Positions 7,708-16,168 of a stretch of DNA of 38,969 nucleotides are shown piece after piece. The DNA is taken from positions 1 to 38,969 of the forward strand of contig CASDZK010000046.1 of the NCBI GenBank assembly GCA_949286165.1. Reading direction: 5' to 3'. Under the pieces are notes generated by a model. The model searched no databases, was not told the origin of the DNA, and saw only the letters and a program-made list of their open reading frames with translations. Position 1 is the stretch's first letter, and every line of letters begins with the position of its first letter. Source of the DNA: an uncultured Alistipes sp. Lineage in GTDB: Bacteria > Bacteroidota > Bacteroidia > Bacteroidales > Rikenellaceae. The position numbers and the translations under genes were made by a program.

Positions 7708-9708
7708 CTATTCCAGTTCATCCCAATGGCGGATCTTTTTCAGCAGCGGATACGCCTTTTCAACCCCCAATTCCCCGGCCTTGCCGATATCGATTACCCC
7801 TTTGCGGGTATCCTTCAGATGCAGCAACACCAAGCCGCGGTTATAATAGGCTTCCCCGAAATAGGGGAACAACTCCAAAGCTTTCGTATAATCGGCGATA
7901 GCGCCCGGCAAATCTCCCGCCCGGTACCGTATCGCCGCCCGGTTGTAATAAGCGTAAGCCATGTCGGGCATCAGGTCCACGGCCCGCGCAGCGTCGGACA
8001 GAGCCGCGTCGTAATTGTACACCCGTTTCGTATTTTTCAACTGTTCGGAGGGAGAAGCCTCGATGACTAACCGTTGCATCCCGTTACCGATAGAAGCGAT
8101 GAAATCGGTCATTTCGGTATTGACCACCGCCCGCATCAGATAAAGCATGCCGTTGTCCGGATCCTGCGCAATAGCCTGCGAAAGCTGGTTGATCGCACCG
8201 GTATATTGTTTCTGGGAATAGAGGTAAACCCCTCTCGCATAAGCATCTTCCCACCGGAACGTCTCTCGCTCTCTCATCTCGGCTTCCCGCTCCTCGTCCA
8301 ACGAACGCAATACGTTTTCCGACACTTCTACCGGCTTGAAAGAAAATGACGTTTGCGTATCCTTTACCCGATTCAGGAAATCCGTCAATGCCGCATTGTC
8401 GTACCGGTAACGGGGCTTTACCTCCTTTTCGCTCTGGGCGGGCGACAACACCGCAAAACGAAACATCGGGATAAAATCGCTTCTTTCCACTGCAAAATCA
8501 TCCGCTTTCACGTTTTCAAACTCCTCGTTCCCGAAATCGACATCGAAAGAAAGCAACTTATTAAACACTTGACTGGTATCGGCATAAACGGAAAAAGTGC
8601 TGTCCGTGATCTTGGTCCGATACTCGGCGATCTTCCGCTGCGCCGTGTCGTAATCGGCTTTCGAACCGGTCATGTTCTGCAAAGCGTAACGGACGTTGGA
8701 ACGGGCCAGATAAGCGTTGGCGAAATCGGGATACAACTCGATGGCCCGCGAAAAATCCGCCTCGGCGTCTTCCAGAAATCCCAGCTTCATATTGACTCCT
8801 CCGCGATTGAAATGAGCCAACACATTGTTCGGGCTGTATTCCGACACCTTCCGGTAGTCGGCCAGCGCATGATTGTAATCGCCGATCTGCGAATAGATGA
8901 CGGCCCGGTTGAAATAGGAAATGGAACTGGTGGAATCCAATTCCAGCACTTTGTTCAGATCCTTGATCGCCTCCAATGGCCGGTCCGTAGCGGAATAGAC
9001 GAGGGCCCGATTGAAATAGGCGGGCAGATTGACCGAATCGAGCCGAATCGCTTCGGTCAGATCGTCAAACGCCTTGTCGTATTGTTCCCGCATCAAATAA
9101 ACACCTCCCCGGCGCAAAAATCCCGACGGATCGTAATGATTGATCTCCACCGCCTTATTGTAATCTTCAAAAGCCCGCGTGGTATCCTTCAGCATCAGAT
9201 AACTGGTACCGCGGTTAATATAGGCGTCTACGACATACGGGCTGCGGCGGATGAAATAATCGAAATCCGCGATCGCCTTATCGAACTGCATGTTCAGGAA
9301 ATGGGTAACACCCCGACTGTAATAAATTCCCTCCAGATCGGGACGGATATCGAGCGCCTTATCGAAATCGGCTACGGAAGCCTCGTAATCGCCCATGAAA
9401 GACCGGGTAATCGCCCGGTAATGATATGCCTGCGTAAAAGTGGGATTGACCCGGATGGCGTGGCTGAAATCGGATTCGGCCCCCACAATGTCGTTCAGGT
9501 TGTACTTGGCGATTCCCCGCAAGAAAAAACCGTCGGCGGAAAGCGTGTCCGCCGCCAACAGACCGTTCAGCATCTCGATGGCTTCGGCATATTTCCCGTC
9601 ATTGATCAGGCCGTTCCCGATATAATAGAAATAACGTTTGTTGAACTGCGCCTGCAAAACCGACGCAGCCGCCAAAGCCAGCAAAACCGCCATCAACCAT
9701 CTCTTCAT
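7708..9708 (-). CDS. secreted/periplasmic tetratricopeptide-repeat protein
   Basis: The 666-residue protein begins with a signal peptide (MKRWLMAVLLALAAASVLQA). Tandem 34-residue TPR units follow from about 35 to 350 (repeated signatures such as YYSRGVTHFLNMQFDKAIAD and AYFNRALVYSATDRPLEAI). A non-repeat linker of about 120 residues comes next, then two or more further TPRs at the C-terminus (e.g. AYYNRAAIRYRAGDLPGAIA). TPR arrays bind peptides or proteins, so a scaffold role in the periplasm or at the outer membrane is likely; no catalytic motif is seen. It starts 9 nt after the aroE stop, so it is read in the yqaA-aroE unit. Confidence 0.88.
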   Translation of the reverse strand: MKRWLMAVLLALAAASVLQAQFNKRYFYYIGNGLINDGKYAEAIEMLNGLLAADTLSADGFFLRGIAKYNLNDIVGAESDFSHAIRVNPTFTQAYHYRAITRSFMGDYEASVADFDKALDIRPDLEGIYYSRGVTHFLNMQFDKAIADFDYFIRRSPYVVDAYINRGTSYLMLKDTTRAFEDYNKAVEINHYDPSGFLRRGGVYLMREQYDKAFDDLTEAIRLDSVNLPAYFNRALVYSATDRPLEAIKDLNKVLELDSTSSISYFNRAVIYSQIGDYNHALADYRKVSEYSPNNVLAHFNRGGVNMKLGFLEDAEADFSRAIELYPDFANAYLARSNVRYALQNMTGSKADYDTAQRKIAEYRTKITDSTFSVYADTSQVFNKLLSFDVDFGNEEFENVKADDFAVERSDFIPMFRFAVLSPAQSEKEVKPRYRYDNAALTDFLNRVKDTQTSFSFKPVEVSENVLRSLDEEREAEMRERETFRWEDAYARGVYLYSQKQYTGAINQLSQAIAQDPDNGMLYLMRAVVNTEMTDFIASIGNGMQRLVIEASPSEQLKNTKRVYNYDAALSDAARAVDLMPDMAYAYYNRAAIRYRAGDLPGAIADYTKALELFPYFGEAYYNRGLVLLHLKDTRKGVIDIGKAGELGVEKAYPLLKKIRHWDELE

Positions 9709-9717
9709 GCCGTTCCC

Positions 9718-10485
9718 CTATTTCGCAGCGAAAATTTCCCAACCCTTTTCCGCCTGCTGTTTCAACATCATATATCCGGACATGACCGTCGCCCCGCGAC
9801 GGCGTCCCTCGCGCGTAAACCGGGTATCGGCAGGGTTATATACCAAATCGTAAAGACAATGCTCCCCGGTCAGGGCATCATAAGGAATATCGGCCGCAGT
9901 ATCCGTGTTCGGGAACGTCCCCAGCGGCGTGGCATTCACGATCAACAGCCGCGAAGCCGTTTCCTCCGCAGTCAGCGAAGCGTACGACAACACCTCTCCC
10001 GTCCCCGTACGCGACACGGACCGGTAAGCGATTCCCAACTCCTCCAACACCGACCGTACGGCCAGACTCGCTCCCCCGGTTCCCAGTACCAACGCATCGG
10101 GACGCCGATCGCCCAGCATATCCAGCAACGACAGTCTGAATCCGTAAACATCCGTATTGTAACCGGTCAGGCGCACCCCGTCGCCGCATCTCCCGTGCAG
10201 CTCCGCCGCACGCTCCACCTTGACACAATTGACCGCCCCGATCTTCCGTGCGGCGGCATCCACCTCATCCAGATAAGGCAAAATGCGCTGTTTGTACGGA
10301 ATCGTCACATTAAACCCGATCAGGTCGGGCGTTTCCTGCACCATCTGCGGAATCCGTTCGACGGCAGGCAACTCGAAATTCCGGTACTCGTACCCCTCGA
10401 TATGCTCCTTTTTGAATTTCTCAGTAAAATATTTCCGCGAGAAGGAGTGTCCCAACGGAAACCCTATCAATCCGATCGTTTTCAT
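9718..10485 (-). CDS. aroE: shikimate dehydrogenase
   Basis: AroE reduces 3-dehydroshikimate to shikimate with NADPH in the pathway to aromatic amino acids. The 255-residue product shows the shikimate-binding serines in PLGHSFS (9-15), NVTIPYK with the catalytic lysine, GYNTDVYGF with the catalytic aspartate, and the nucleotide-binding GTGGAS. It ends with the usual GYMMLKQQAEKGWEIF helix containing the substrate-binding Gln. The ATG at 10485 lies directly after the stop of the upstream membrane-protein gene (10487), and the TPR gene follows after 9 nt. Confidence 0.93.
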   Translation of the reverse strand: MKTIGLIGFPLGHSFSRKYFTEKFKKEHIEGYEYRNFELPAVERIPQMVQETPDLIGFNVTIPYKQRILPYLDEVDAAARKIGAVNCVKVERAAELHGRCGDGVRLTGYNTDVYGFRLSLLDMLGDRRPDALVLGTGGASLAVRSVLEELGIAYRSVSRTGTGEVLSYASLTAEETASRLLIVNATPLGTFPNTDTAADIPYDALTGEHCLYDLVYNPADTRFTREGRRRGATVMSGYMMLKQQAEKGWEIFAAK

Positions 10486-10486
10486 G

Positions 10487-11098
10487 TCAGAACAGATATT
10501 TGGCCAATACGAATCCGCCGATCAGCAACACCGTAAACGAAACGGCCAGCAGATTGAAATACTTGTCGATAAAACTCTTTACCGTCGGACCGAATTTCCA
10601 GATCAGGAAAGAGATCAGGAAAAAACGCATTCCGCGACCGACAATCGACGTAAGGATAAATCCCAACAGATTGATATCGAACACACCTCCGGCAATCGTA
10701 AACACTTTATAGGGAATAGGCGTAAAAGCGGCGGAAAAGACTACCCAGAAACTGTACTCTTCGTACAACTGTTTGATCTGCTCGTACACCTCATGCGTAA
10801 ACCCGGGAATATGTTCGAAAAAGAAATTGGCGAAAGCCGTAAACTCTCCGCCGGACATCCATGCGAAATGCCCCAGCAAATACCCGCCCACGGCTCCCAA
10901 TACCGATCCCACGGTACAAATAGCCGCATATCGGAACGAACGGGCCGGCAACCCCAGACACAAGGCGATCAACAGGACATCGGGCGGAATCGGGAAAAAA
11001 CTACTTTCCGCAAACGCCAGAAAAAACAGCGCCCACGCCCCCCAGGGTGTCTCGGCCCAATGCAGCACCCAATCGTAAATACGTCTCAAAAAATTCAT
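10487..11098 (-). CDS. YqaA/VTT-family inner-membrane protein
   Basis: The 203-residue protein has several hydrophobic helices and a VTT (DedA-like) domain of the YqaA type. The reentrant-loop segment is ESSFFPIPPDVLLIALCL near residues 31-48, and the later segment is FSAAFTPIPYKVFTIAGG; the paired F-P-I-P motifs are typical. DedA/VTT proteins are membrane transport or scramblase proteins (undecaprenyl phosphate recycling has been shown for some), but the function of YqaA members is unknown. It heads the unit with aroE and the TPR gene. No exact TAnnTTTG box was seen just upstream; AACTTTTG is the closest. Confidence 0.85.
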   Translation of the reverse strand: MNFLRRIYDWVLHWAETPWGAWALFFLAFAESSFFPIPPDVLLIALCLGLPARSFRYAAICTVGSVLGAVGGYLLGHFAWMSGGEFTAFANFFFEHIPGFTHEVYEQIKQLYEEYSFWVVFSAAFTPIPYKVFTIAGGVFDINLLGFILTSIVGRGMRFFLISFLIWKFGPTVKSFIDKYFNLLAVSFTVLLIGGFVLAKYLF

Positions 11099-11154
11099 GT
11101 TCGGATCAGATTAATTTGCAAAAGTTTCGGAACAGCATCTTCTTCCATTGAACA

Positions 11155-11205
11155 AAAAACTACTTTGCTGCCTCGCGGCGACCGTTTGGCGACAAAGTAG
11201 TTTTT
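11155..11205 (-). terminator. terminator of the DUF2795 gene
   Basis: AAAAACTACTTTG (11155-11167) and CAAAGTAGTTTTT (11193-11205) form a 13-bp perfect inverted repeat with a 25-nt loop that can fold further (GCC/GGC, TCGC/GCGA). A/T tracts flank both sides. It lies 68 nt past the DUF2795 stop and upstream of the YqaA start, separating the two units. Confidence 0.8.
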
Positions 11206-11272
11206 CCTCCGGACACGACCGTTTCGTCACAGCTCTTGCCCAGTATAAAATTCTCCGGCAAACGATTCCCCC

Positions 11273-11494
11273 TTAATATTCGTCTTCGTTGAAAAAGAAA
11301 TCGTCTTTGCTCGGATAGTCGGGCCATATATCCTCTATACTTTCGTATATTTCCCCTTCGTCTTCGATTTCCTGAAGATTTTCTATCACTTCCAACGGCG
11401 CGCCCGAACGTACGGCATAATCGATCAATTCCTCTTTCGTTGCGGGCCAGGGCGCATCTTCCATCTTAGAAGCCAACTCTAACGTCCAATACAT
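11273..11494 (-). CDS. small acidic DUF2795 domain protein
   Basis: The 73-residue protein is strongly acidic and starts MYWTLELASKMEDAPWPATK. The core APWPATKEELIDYAVRSGAP is what I know as DUF2795, a small, widely conserved Bacteroidota protein of unknown function. The C-terminus is an acidic tail ending in FFFNEDEY. No signal peptide or membrane helix is present. The gene has its own promoter (11587-11616) and terminator (11155-11205), so it is expressed independently, which supports a real gene despite its size. Confidence 0.85.
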   Translation of the reverse strand: MYWTLELASKMEDAPWPATKEELIDYAVRSGAPLEVIENLQEIEDEGEIYESIEDIWPDYPSKDDFFFNEDEY

Positions 11495-11586
11495 CTTCCT
11501 TTTCCCTTTCTGATTTTTATTTACTATTCTCTATATATTTGCGATCATTTTCCGAAACAACCCTCCAAAGCGTTCATTTCGATGCA

Positions 11587-11616
11587 CAAAAATATAAAAT
11601 AAAACAAAAAAACAAA
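11587..11616 (-). promoter_or_regulatory. promoter of the DUF2795 gene
   Basis: On the minus strand, TTTG (11613-11616), 18 nt and TATTTTTG (11587-11594). The start codon is at 11494, giving a leader of roughly 85 nt in an AT-rich region. Confidence 0.6.
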
Positions 11617-11753
11617 CCTGTCAATTATTTTATTTACATGCTCCGTTTCCCGAACCTATTGCTCCTCCGTTGTCCGACCGTATTCATCCCCTATAACGGA
11701 AGGAAGAATTTCTTTATTTTCCCCGGAACGAAATTTTATGCTGCCTCTTGCCC

Positions 11754-12329
11754 TCACACTTTCCGGTCGGGTTCCCAGAATATCTCTTCCGCACCGGAGA
11801 CCCGACTCGCGAAACGCCCCAACACGTACAGATAATCGGAAAGGCGGTTCACATACCGCAACACTTCTTCCGGAACGGGATGTTCCCGCGCCGCGAGCAA
11901 GATCCGCCGTTCCGCCCGTCGGCATACCGTACGGCACACATGCGACAACGAAACCAGCGAATCGCCGCAAGGCAGCGTAAACCGCGTCGCAACAGGTAGT
12001 TGTTCCGTCATGACGTCTATCGCCCGTTCCAACCGTTCCGTATCCTGCGGAACGAGTTGCGGCAATTTTTTACGGACACCGTCCGTCGCAGCCAGCAACG
12101 CCTGCGCAATCATCAAACGGTCGAGAATTTCCCGCAACTCCTGCCGAATGTCCGACAAAGCCTCCCGCACATCCGAACGTTCCGCCATGCGGTCGTGCAA
12201 ACAAGCGATAAAGGCCGACAACTCATCGAGAGTTCCGTACGCCTCTATCCGGTCGTCGTATTTGGCGACCCGTTCGCCCGAAACCAGCGAGGTCGTCCCT
12301 TCGTCTCCTTTACGCGTATATACTTTCAT
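11754..12329 (-). CDS. PduO-type cob(I)alamin adenosyltransferase
   Basis: The enzyme transfers adenosyl from ATP to cob(I)alamin or cob(I)yrinate diamide, making the coenzyme form of B12. The 191-residue product starts at the ATG at 12329 with MKVYTRKGDEGTTSLVSG, the N-terminal ATP-binding signature, followed by the conserved segment EAYGTLDELSAFI. The C-terminal part has CRTVCRRAERRILLA and YVNRLSDYLYVLGRFA, the cobalamin/ATP-binding helices. The frame stays open to 12368, but the upstream residues are not family-like. It is last in the mnmA unit, 69 nt after the preceding gene. The length is normal. Confidence 0.92.
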   Translation of the reverse strand: MKVYTRKGDEGTTSLVSGERVAKYDDRIEAYGTLDELSAFIACLHDRMAERSDVREALSDIRQELREILDRLMIAQALLAATDGVRKKLPQLVPQDTERLERAIDVMTEQLPVATRFTLPCGDSLVSLSHVCRTVCRRAERRILLAAREHPVPEEVLRYVNRLSDYLYVLGRFASRVSGAEEIFWEPDRKV

Positions 12330-12398
12330 TGTTTCTCTATTTTTTGCGCCGGGGAAACCCGGACACAAGTTATTTTCCCGTATCGTACGGCCCTGCCG

Positions 12399-12971
12399 TC
12401 ACAACTTCATCTTGTAATACTGCGGATTCAGTTCCCGGTCGAAAAACAACAGGGCGAACGAATAAAAATCCATCGCTACACAGCGGACATTCCGCAACAG
12501 GTAATGCCAGACATGATGCTGGGGCAACGTGCGGTATATCCCGAACAACACGACACAGATCCGTTTTCCGCACGCCTCGATCTCTTCCGACAACCGTTCC
12601 AGCTGTTCTTCGGAAATATAACCGGGAATCAGCACCATATCCTCGCCGGCATAACGGACATAATCGGTACAATACGACCCGTACCCCAAAAACGCATATA
12701 CCCGGCATATTTTCATGCATTTCCGCGAGGAAATTCCCTGACCGCGCAACCACTCGTACAGCCCCCGATCGGTACGAAACGGCGTTTCCCGACGGTCCAT
12801 CAACGCTTCCCGTACCAACCCGTAGGCGAACGGCGAATGCACGTCCCGCCCGTGCCAATGCTTCACGCGAGTCATGTAGCGCAATTTCTGGTACCGCTTG
12901 AACACATCGTTCTCTACCTTTTGTTTCAGGCGGGCAGGTCGCGCAGCCCGCATCCTTCCGAATACCCTCAT
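12399..12971 (-). CDS. shortened Bacteroidota methyltransferase-like protein of unknown function
   Basis: The 190-residue protein opens with a basic helix and then RDVHSPFAYGLV (42-53), which resembles the HGVHSPF signature I associate with a Bacteroidota group of class I SAM-dependent methyltransferases. Its C-terminal third (FGIYRTL..., MDFYSFALLFFDRELNPQYY) also resembles the end of that group. The SAM-binding E-x-G-x-S/T-x-G motif expected in between is absent and the protein is shorter than the group. It may be a derived, non-catalytic member. Its ATG overlaps the stop of the preceding flavoprotein gene by 4 nt (12968-12971), indicating translational coupling. Confidence 0.7.
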   Translation of the reverse strand: MRVFGRMRAARPARLKQKVENDVFKRYQKLRYMTRVKHWHGRDVHSPFAYGLVREALMDRRETPFRTDRGLYEWLRGQGISSRKCMKICRVYAFLGYGSYCTDYVRYAGEDMVLIPGYISEEQLERLSEEIEACGKRICVVLFGIYRTLPQHHVWHYLLRNVRCVAMDFYSFALLFFDRELNPQYYKMKL

Positions 12972-14251
12972 GTCTCTTGCTCCTCCAACATGGCGTTCGC
13001 AGCCTGCCAGGCCGTAGAAAAAGCCAATTGCAGGTTGTACCCGCCGGTATCGGCATCGATATCCAGCACCTCTCCGGCGAAATAAAGCCCTTCGATCCGT
13101 TTCGACCGCATCGTCGCCGGATCCACTTCCGACAACGCCACTCCCCCGGCCGTTATTACAGCCTCCGGAAACGGCCGGTAACCGGAAACCCGGAAAACAA
13201 ACCGTTTCAACGTCCGCACCAGCCGCTCACGTCCGTCGAAAGTCATTTCCTTCGCCAGATCATAAGGTTTCAAGCCCGCTTCCCGGATAACGGGAGCGAC
13301 CAGTTTGGCCGGCAACAATTTACGGGCCAGCCGTTCTATCGTCAGATTTTCTTCCGCGGCCGTCTCGCGATCGATCCGGGCCGACAACTGCTGCGGCGAC
13401 AAAGCCGGCTTCAAATCGATTTCCGCTTCGACCTTTTTTCCATCGATCAGGGCATCCACGGCCTGCCGGCTGATTTTCAAGACAATGGCGCCACCCATTC
13501 CGAACGGCGTAAACTCCATCTCCCCGAATTCACGCTGCCGTTCCTCGCCGTCCGCCCGCAGCGTCAATTCCACATTTTTCAACTGCACCCCGTTCAACAC
13601 CCTCAGGTAACGGCTGTGCAGTTCCAAAGGCACCAACGAAGGGCGCACCGGCTCCACCGCATGACCGCATTCATAGGCCAACCGATAACCGTCGCCCGTA
13701 GAACCGGTAGAAGGATACGACATTCCGCCCGTCGCGATCAATGCCTTCCGGCAATTGAAAACCGTTTTCCGGCGATCGACCGACACCTCCACACCCGTAA
13801 TGCGGCCGGCGGTCGTCAATAACCGCAACGCTTCCGCCCGGTTCAGCAAATCCGCTCCCGAAACCTCCGCATACCGCTCCAGCGCATCGGCCACATCCCA
13901 TGCCCGGCCGCTCCGAGGGAAAACCCGACCGCCCCGTTCCACTGTCAACGGAACCCCCAACGACTCGAAAAAAACCTGAGTGTCCCGAGCCGTAAAAGCC
14001 GTCAAGGCAGGCCGCACGAAATCCCGGCCGGAACGCACCTTTTCCAGCAGTTCCTCTGTCGGCCGGTCGTTCGTCAGGTTACACCGCCCCTTCCCGGTAA
14101 TACGCACCTTGCGGGCCGGTTTCTCCATTTTCTCGAACAACACCACCGACAAGCCGCCCGCCGCGACACGTCCGGCCGCCAGCAATCCGGCCGCCCCGCC
14201 GCCGATCACGGCGACATCGTACGCCGAACGCATGGTTCTCATCGTCTTCAT
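12968..14251 (-). CDS. BaiN/HI0933-like FAD-dependent oxidoreductase
   Basis: The 427-residue flavoprotein has a Rossmann FAD motif near the N-terminus (AVIGGGAAGLLAAGR). The family signature GKGRCNLTND comes next, then GGMSYPSTGSTGDGY in the middle and a C-terminal FAD-binding stretch (GLYFAGEVLDIDADTGGYN). The family is usually annotated as aminoacetone oxidase or NAD(P)/FAD-dependent oxidoreductase, or BaiN-like; its real substrate is unclear. The frame stays open to 14593, but the upstream part overlaps mnmA and is not family-like. ATGs at 14251, 14242 and 14233 are all possible starts, with GAAAGG just before the first. It follows mnmA by 29 nt. Confidence 0.9.
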   Translation of the reverse strand: MKTMRTMRSAYDVAVIGGGAAGLLAAGRVAAGGLSVVLFEKMEKPARKVRITGKGRCNLTNDRPTEELLEKVRSGRDFVRPALTAFTARDTQVFFESLGVPLTVERGGRVFPRSGRAWDVADALERYAEVSGADLLNRAEALRLLTTAGRITGVEVSVDRRKTVFNCRKALIATGGMSYPSTGSTGDGYRLAYECGHAVEPVRPSLVPLELHSRYLRVLNGVQLKNVELTLRADGEERQREFGEMEFTPFGMGGAIVLKISRQAVDALIDGKKVEAEIDLKPALSPQQLSARIDRETAAEENLTIERLARKLLPAKLVAPVIREAGLKPYDLAKEMTFDGRERLVRTLKRFVFRVSGYRPFPEAVITAGGVALSEVDPATMRSKRIEGLYFAGEVLDIDADTGGYNLQLAFSTAWQAANAMLEEQET

Positions 14252-14280
14252 ACCTTTCGTTTTTTCAATCTTCAAAAATA

Positions 14281-15315
14281 TCAAAATTTTTCGATTATTC
14301 CGCCGCCGACCACCCGGTCGCCGGCATAAAACACCGCCGGCTGTCCTTTCGCCAAAGCCCAGGCCCGGCCGTCGGTCAACCGAACGGCCAGCCGGGCGCC
14401 TTCCGGCCGGACCTCGACGCCCCCGGCAGGATTCTCGCCGACACCCCGCACCTTCACGGTCAGGCCGGCTCCCCCGTTCCCGACGAATTCCTCCGCCAAC
14501 CGCCACTCCCGCAACCAAAATTCCCGCACGAACAAATCGGCAGGACTTCCTATCGTTACCGCATTCCGCCGGACATCCACGGCAACCACGCACCGCCCTT
14601 TCGCCAACGACAATCCGCGACGCTGGGCCGCAGTATAAAACGGATAGCCCTCATGAGTTCCCAACCGGTTTCCCGCCGCATCCTCCAGCGGTCCGCCCCG
14701 CAAAGTCTCTCCCAGGCCGGGCATCCGGCGCACCAGAAAATCTCCCGGCCGGTCTCCCTCCAGGAAACAAACGCCCATGCTCTCTTTCTTGCACGCCCAA
14801 TCGGAAAACCCTCTCTCCGACAGCCATGTCCTGACTTCCGCCTTCGTCCGGTCGCCCAAAGGCAGCACCGCCCGCGACAACACCTCCTGAGGCAACCGCC
14901 ACAGATAATACGACTGGTCCTTTATCGGATCTTTTCCCCGGGCGATCCGGTAAAAACCGGACGAATCCCGAACCACGCGGCAATAATGCCCCGTCGCCAG
15001 ACAAACGTCCGACGGCGCCAGTTCATGCAGCACCCGCCACTTGACCGAGGCATTGCACACCACGCAGGGAGAAGGCGTCTCCCCCCGCAAACAAGCGTCT
15101 ATGAACGGCTGTACCACCCGCCGTTCGAATTCCCGGCGGACATCCACCGTCTTCACTTCGATTCCGAGGCGATCGGACAGCCGTCCCGCATCCGGCGGTT
15201 CCCCCCACATGCGCATCAAAATACCGACCACTTCATATCCCCGTTCTTTCAACAACAGCACGGCCGCCGCCGAATCCATTCCCCCGCTTACGCCGACATA
15301 TACTCTTTTTCTCAT
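14281..15315 (-). CDS. mnmA: tRNA-specific 2-thiouridylase MnmA
   Basis: MnmA thiolates U34 of tRNA-Lys, -Glu and -Gln, using ATP to activate the base and sulfur from a relay. The product is 344 residues from the ATG at 15315. It has the PP-loop SGGMDS (10-15), the first catalytic cysteine in SPCVVCN (C84) and the second in MGVCFLEGD (C183), so the active-site pair is complete. The region between the PP-loop strand and C84 is somewhat short. In-frame ATGs at 15321 and 15327 are alternatives. A leader hairpin (15335-15369) lies just upstream. It begins the mnmA-flavoprotein-methyltransferase-like-PduO unit. A tRNA-Glu(TTC), a likely substrate, is encoded at 29.4 kb. Confidence 0.93.
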   Translation of the reverse strand: MRKRVYVGVSGGMDSAAAVLLLKERGYEVVGILMRMWGEPPDAGRLSDRLGIEVKTVDVRREFERRVVQPFIDACLRGETPSPCVVCNASVKWRVLHELAPSDVCLATGHYCRVVRDSSGFYRIARGKDPIKDQSYYLWRLPQEVLSRAVLPLGDRTKAEVRTWLSERGFSDWACKKESMGVCFLEGDRPGDFLVRRMPGLGETLRGGPLEDAAGNRLGTHEGYPFYTAAQRRGLSLAKGRCVVAVDVRRNAVTIGSPADLFVREFWLREWRLAEEFVGNGGAGLTVKVRGVGENPAGGVEVRPEGARLAVRLTDGRAWALAKGQPAVFYAGDRVVGGGIIEKF

Positions 15316-15334
15316 TCCCATCCGCATTACGATC

Positions 15335-15369
15335 GAACGGCAGGAGCGGAAACTCCGCACCCGCCGTTC
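15335..15369 (-). other. stem-loop in the mnmA leader
   Basis: Two stacked stems, GAACGGC/GCCGTTC (15335-15341 and 15363-15369) and GCGGA/TCCGC inside, are separated by a 4x4 internal loop. It ends 20 nt before the mnmA ATG. There is no T-tract, so it is not a terminator. It could affect translation of mnmA or RNA processing. Confidence 0.45.
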
Positions 15370-15441
15370 AATCAAGCTCAGACGACACTCCCATGTCCTC
15401 CCCTCTTTTATATCCTCTCGTTCGTCATTTTACATTTCCGT

Positions 15442-15792
15442 TCACAAGGCGTCGAACTCCTCATCAACGGTCTGGTACTCCACAAGCGACTTTCCCCGGA
15501 CGCCTCCATCGGCATCGCCGTGACAACGCACAAATGCCAATACCTCCGCAAGCTGCTCTTCAAATCGGGTAAAATCCTCCGGATACAGAAACAACTTGCT
15601 TTTGTTGTACACGGTTTCGCCTTCCCGGGTCCGCATTTTACGACTTTCACTGATCGTAATGTACAAACTTTCGTCGCGCATGGCTTTCACATCAAAAAAG
15701 TAGGTCCGTTTACCTGCTTTCATCACTTTCGAAAAGACCTCTCGTCCTCCGTCAGCGTCACTGTTTTTGTGGCCATGATCGTCCATTTTCAA
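15442..15792 (-). CDS. PUR-alpha-like DNA/RNA-binding protein (DUF3276)
   Basis: The 116-residue protein matches the bacterial PUR family (DUF3276), small dimerising proteins that bind single-stranded nucleic acid; the Borrelia member BpuR binds DNA and RNA. The core runs from about 18 to 100: EVFSKVMKAGKRTYFFDVKA, then YITISESRK and KSKLFLYPEDF, the beta-rich PUR repeat. The N-terminus (MKMDDHGHKNSDADGG) is hydrophilic and probably disordered. It lies upstream of mnmA on the same strand with a 126-nt gap and has its own promoter at 15934-15965. Confidence 0.88.
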   Translation of the reverse strand: MKMDDHGHKNSDADGGREVFSKVMKAGKRTYFFDVKAMRDESLYITISESRKMRTREGETVYNKSKLFLYPEDFTRFEEQLAEVLAFVRCHGDADGGVRGKSLVEYQTVDEEFDAL

Positions 15793-16168
15793 CCTTCTTT
15801 AAAAAAGTTAAAACCTTTCATTCGTTGAAATACCTTCAACCACTTCTCCGTCTCAGCCATTGAAATGAAATTCACGGCGTTCGGCTTAACGAAATGGCTC
15901 CTGAAATAGTGCATTAAACTTTACATGTCGATTCAAAGATATATAAAAGACCAATCAATAACAAACCGAAATATCGGCTACAATTATCATTATCCGACTG
16001 TAATAAGTTCCGAAAAGAAAGGGGGTCCCATTTTCTACCGCCCGACAACCGGTCGAAACCGAATATCTTACCGAAAAAAATACCCCTCTTTCATTCCGAA
16101 AAAAGGGCATTTAATTGATTCGAAACGTCGCTTCACAACCGTTTTTCGACCGTAACGACGCAAAACCG
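15793..16168. other. intergenic region between the PUR-alpha and prs genes
   Basis: This stretch holds the PUR-alpha gene promoter (15934-15965) and its leader of roughly 130 nt. Beyond about 15970 I see no gene, RNA or strong hairpin; short frames here have no family resemblance. No clear intrinsic terminator for prs was found. Confidence 0.5.
15934..15965 (-). promoter_or_regulatory. promoter of the PUR-alpha (DUF3276) gene
   Basis: On the minus strand, TTTG (15962-15965), a 20-nt spacer and TATCTTTG (15934-15941), an excellent match. The predicted leader to the ATG at 15792 is about 130 nt. Confidence 0.7.

Noticed and set aside
8353..10536. 727-codon plus-strand frame opposite the TPR, aroE and YqaA genes
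   Set aside because: It spans three well-supported minus-strand genes and shows no family resemblance, signal or promoter.
14252..14593. N-terminal extension of the BaiN-like flavoprotein
   Set aside because: It lies inside mnmA in another frame and is Arg/Gly-rich without family resemblance; FAD-binding sequence starts right after the ATGs at 14233-14251.
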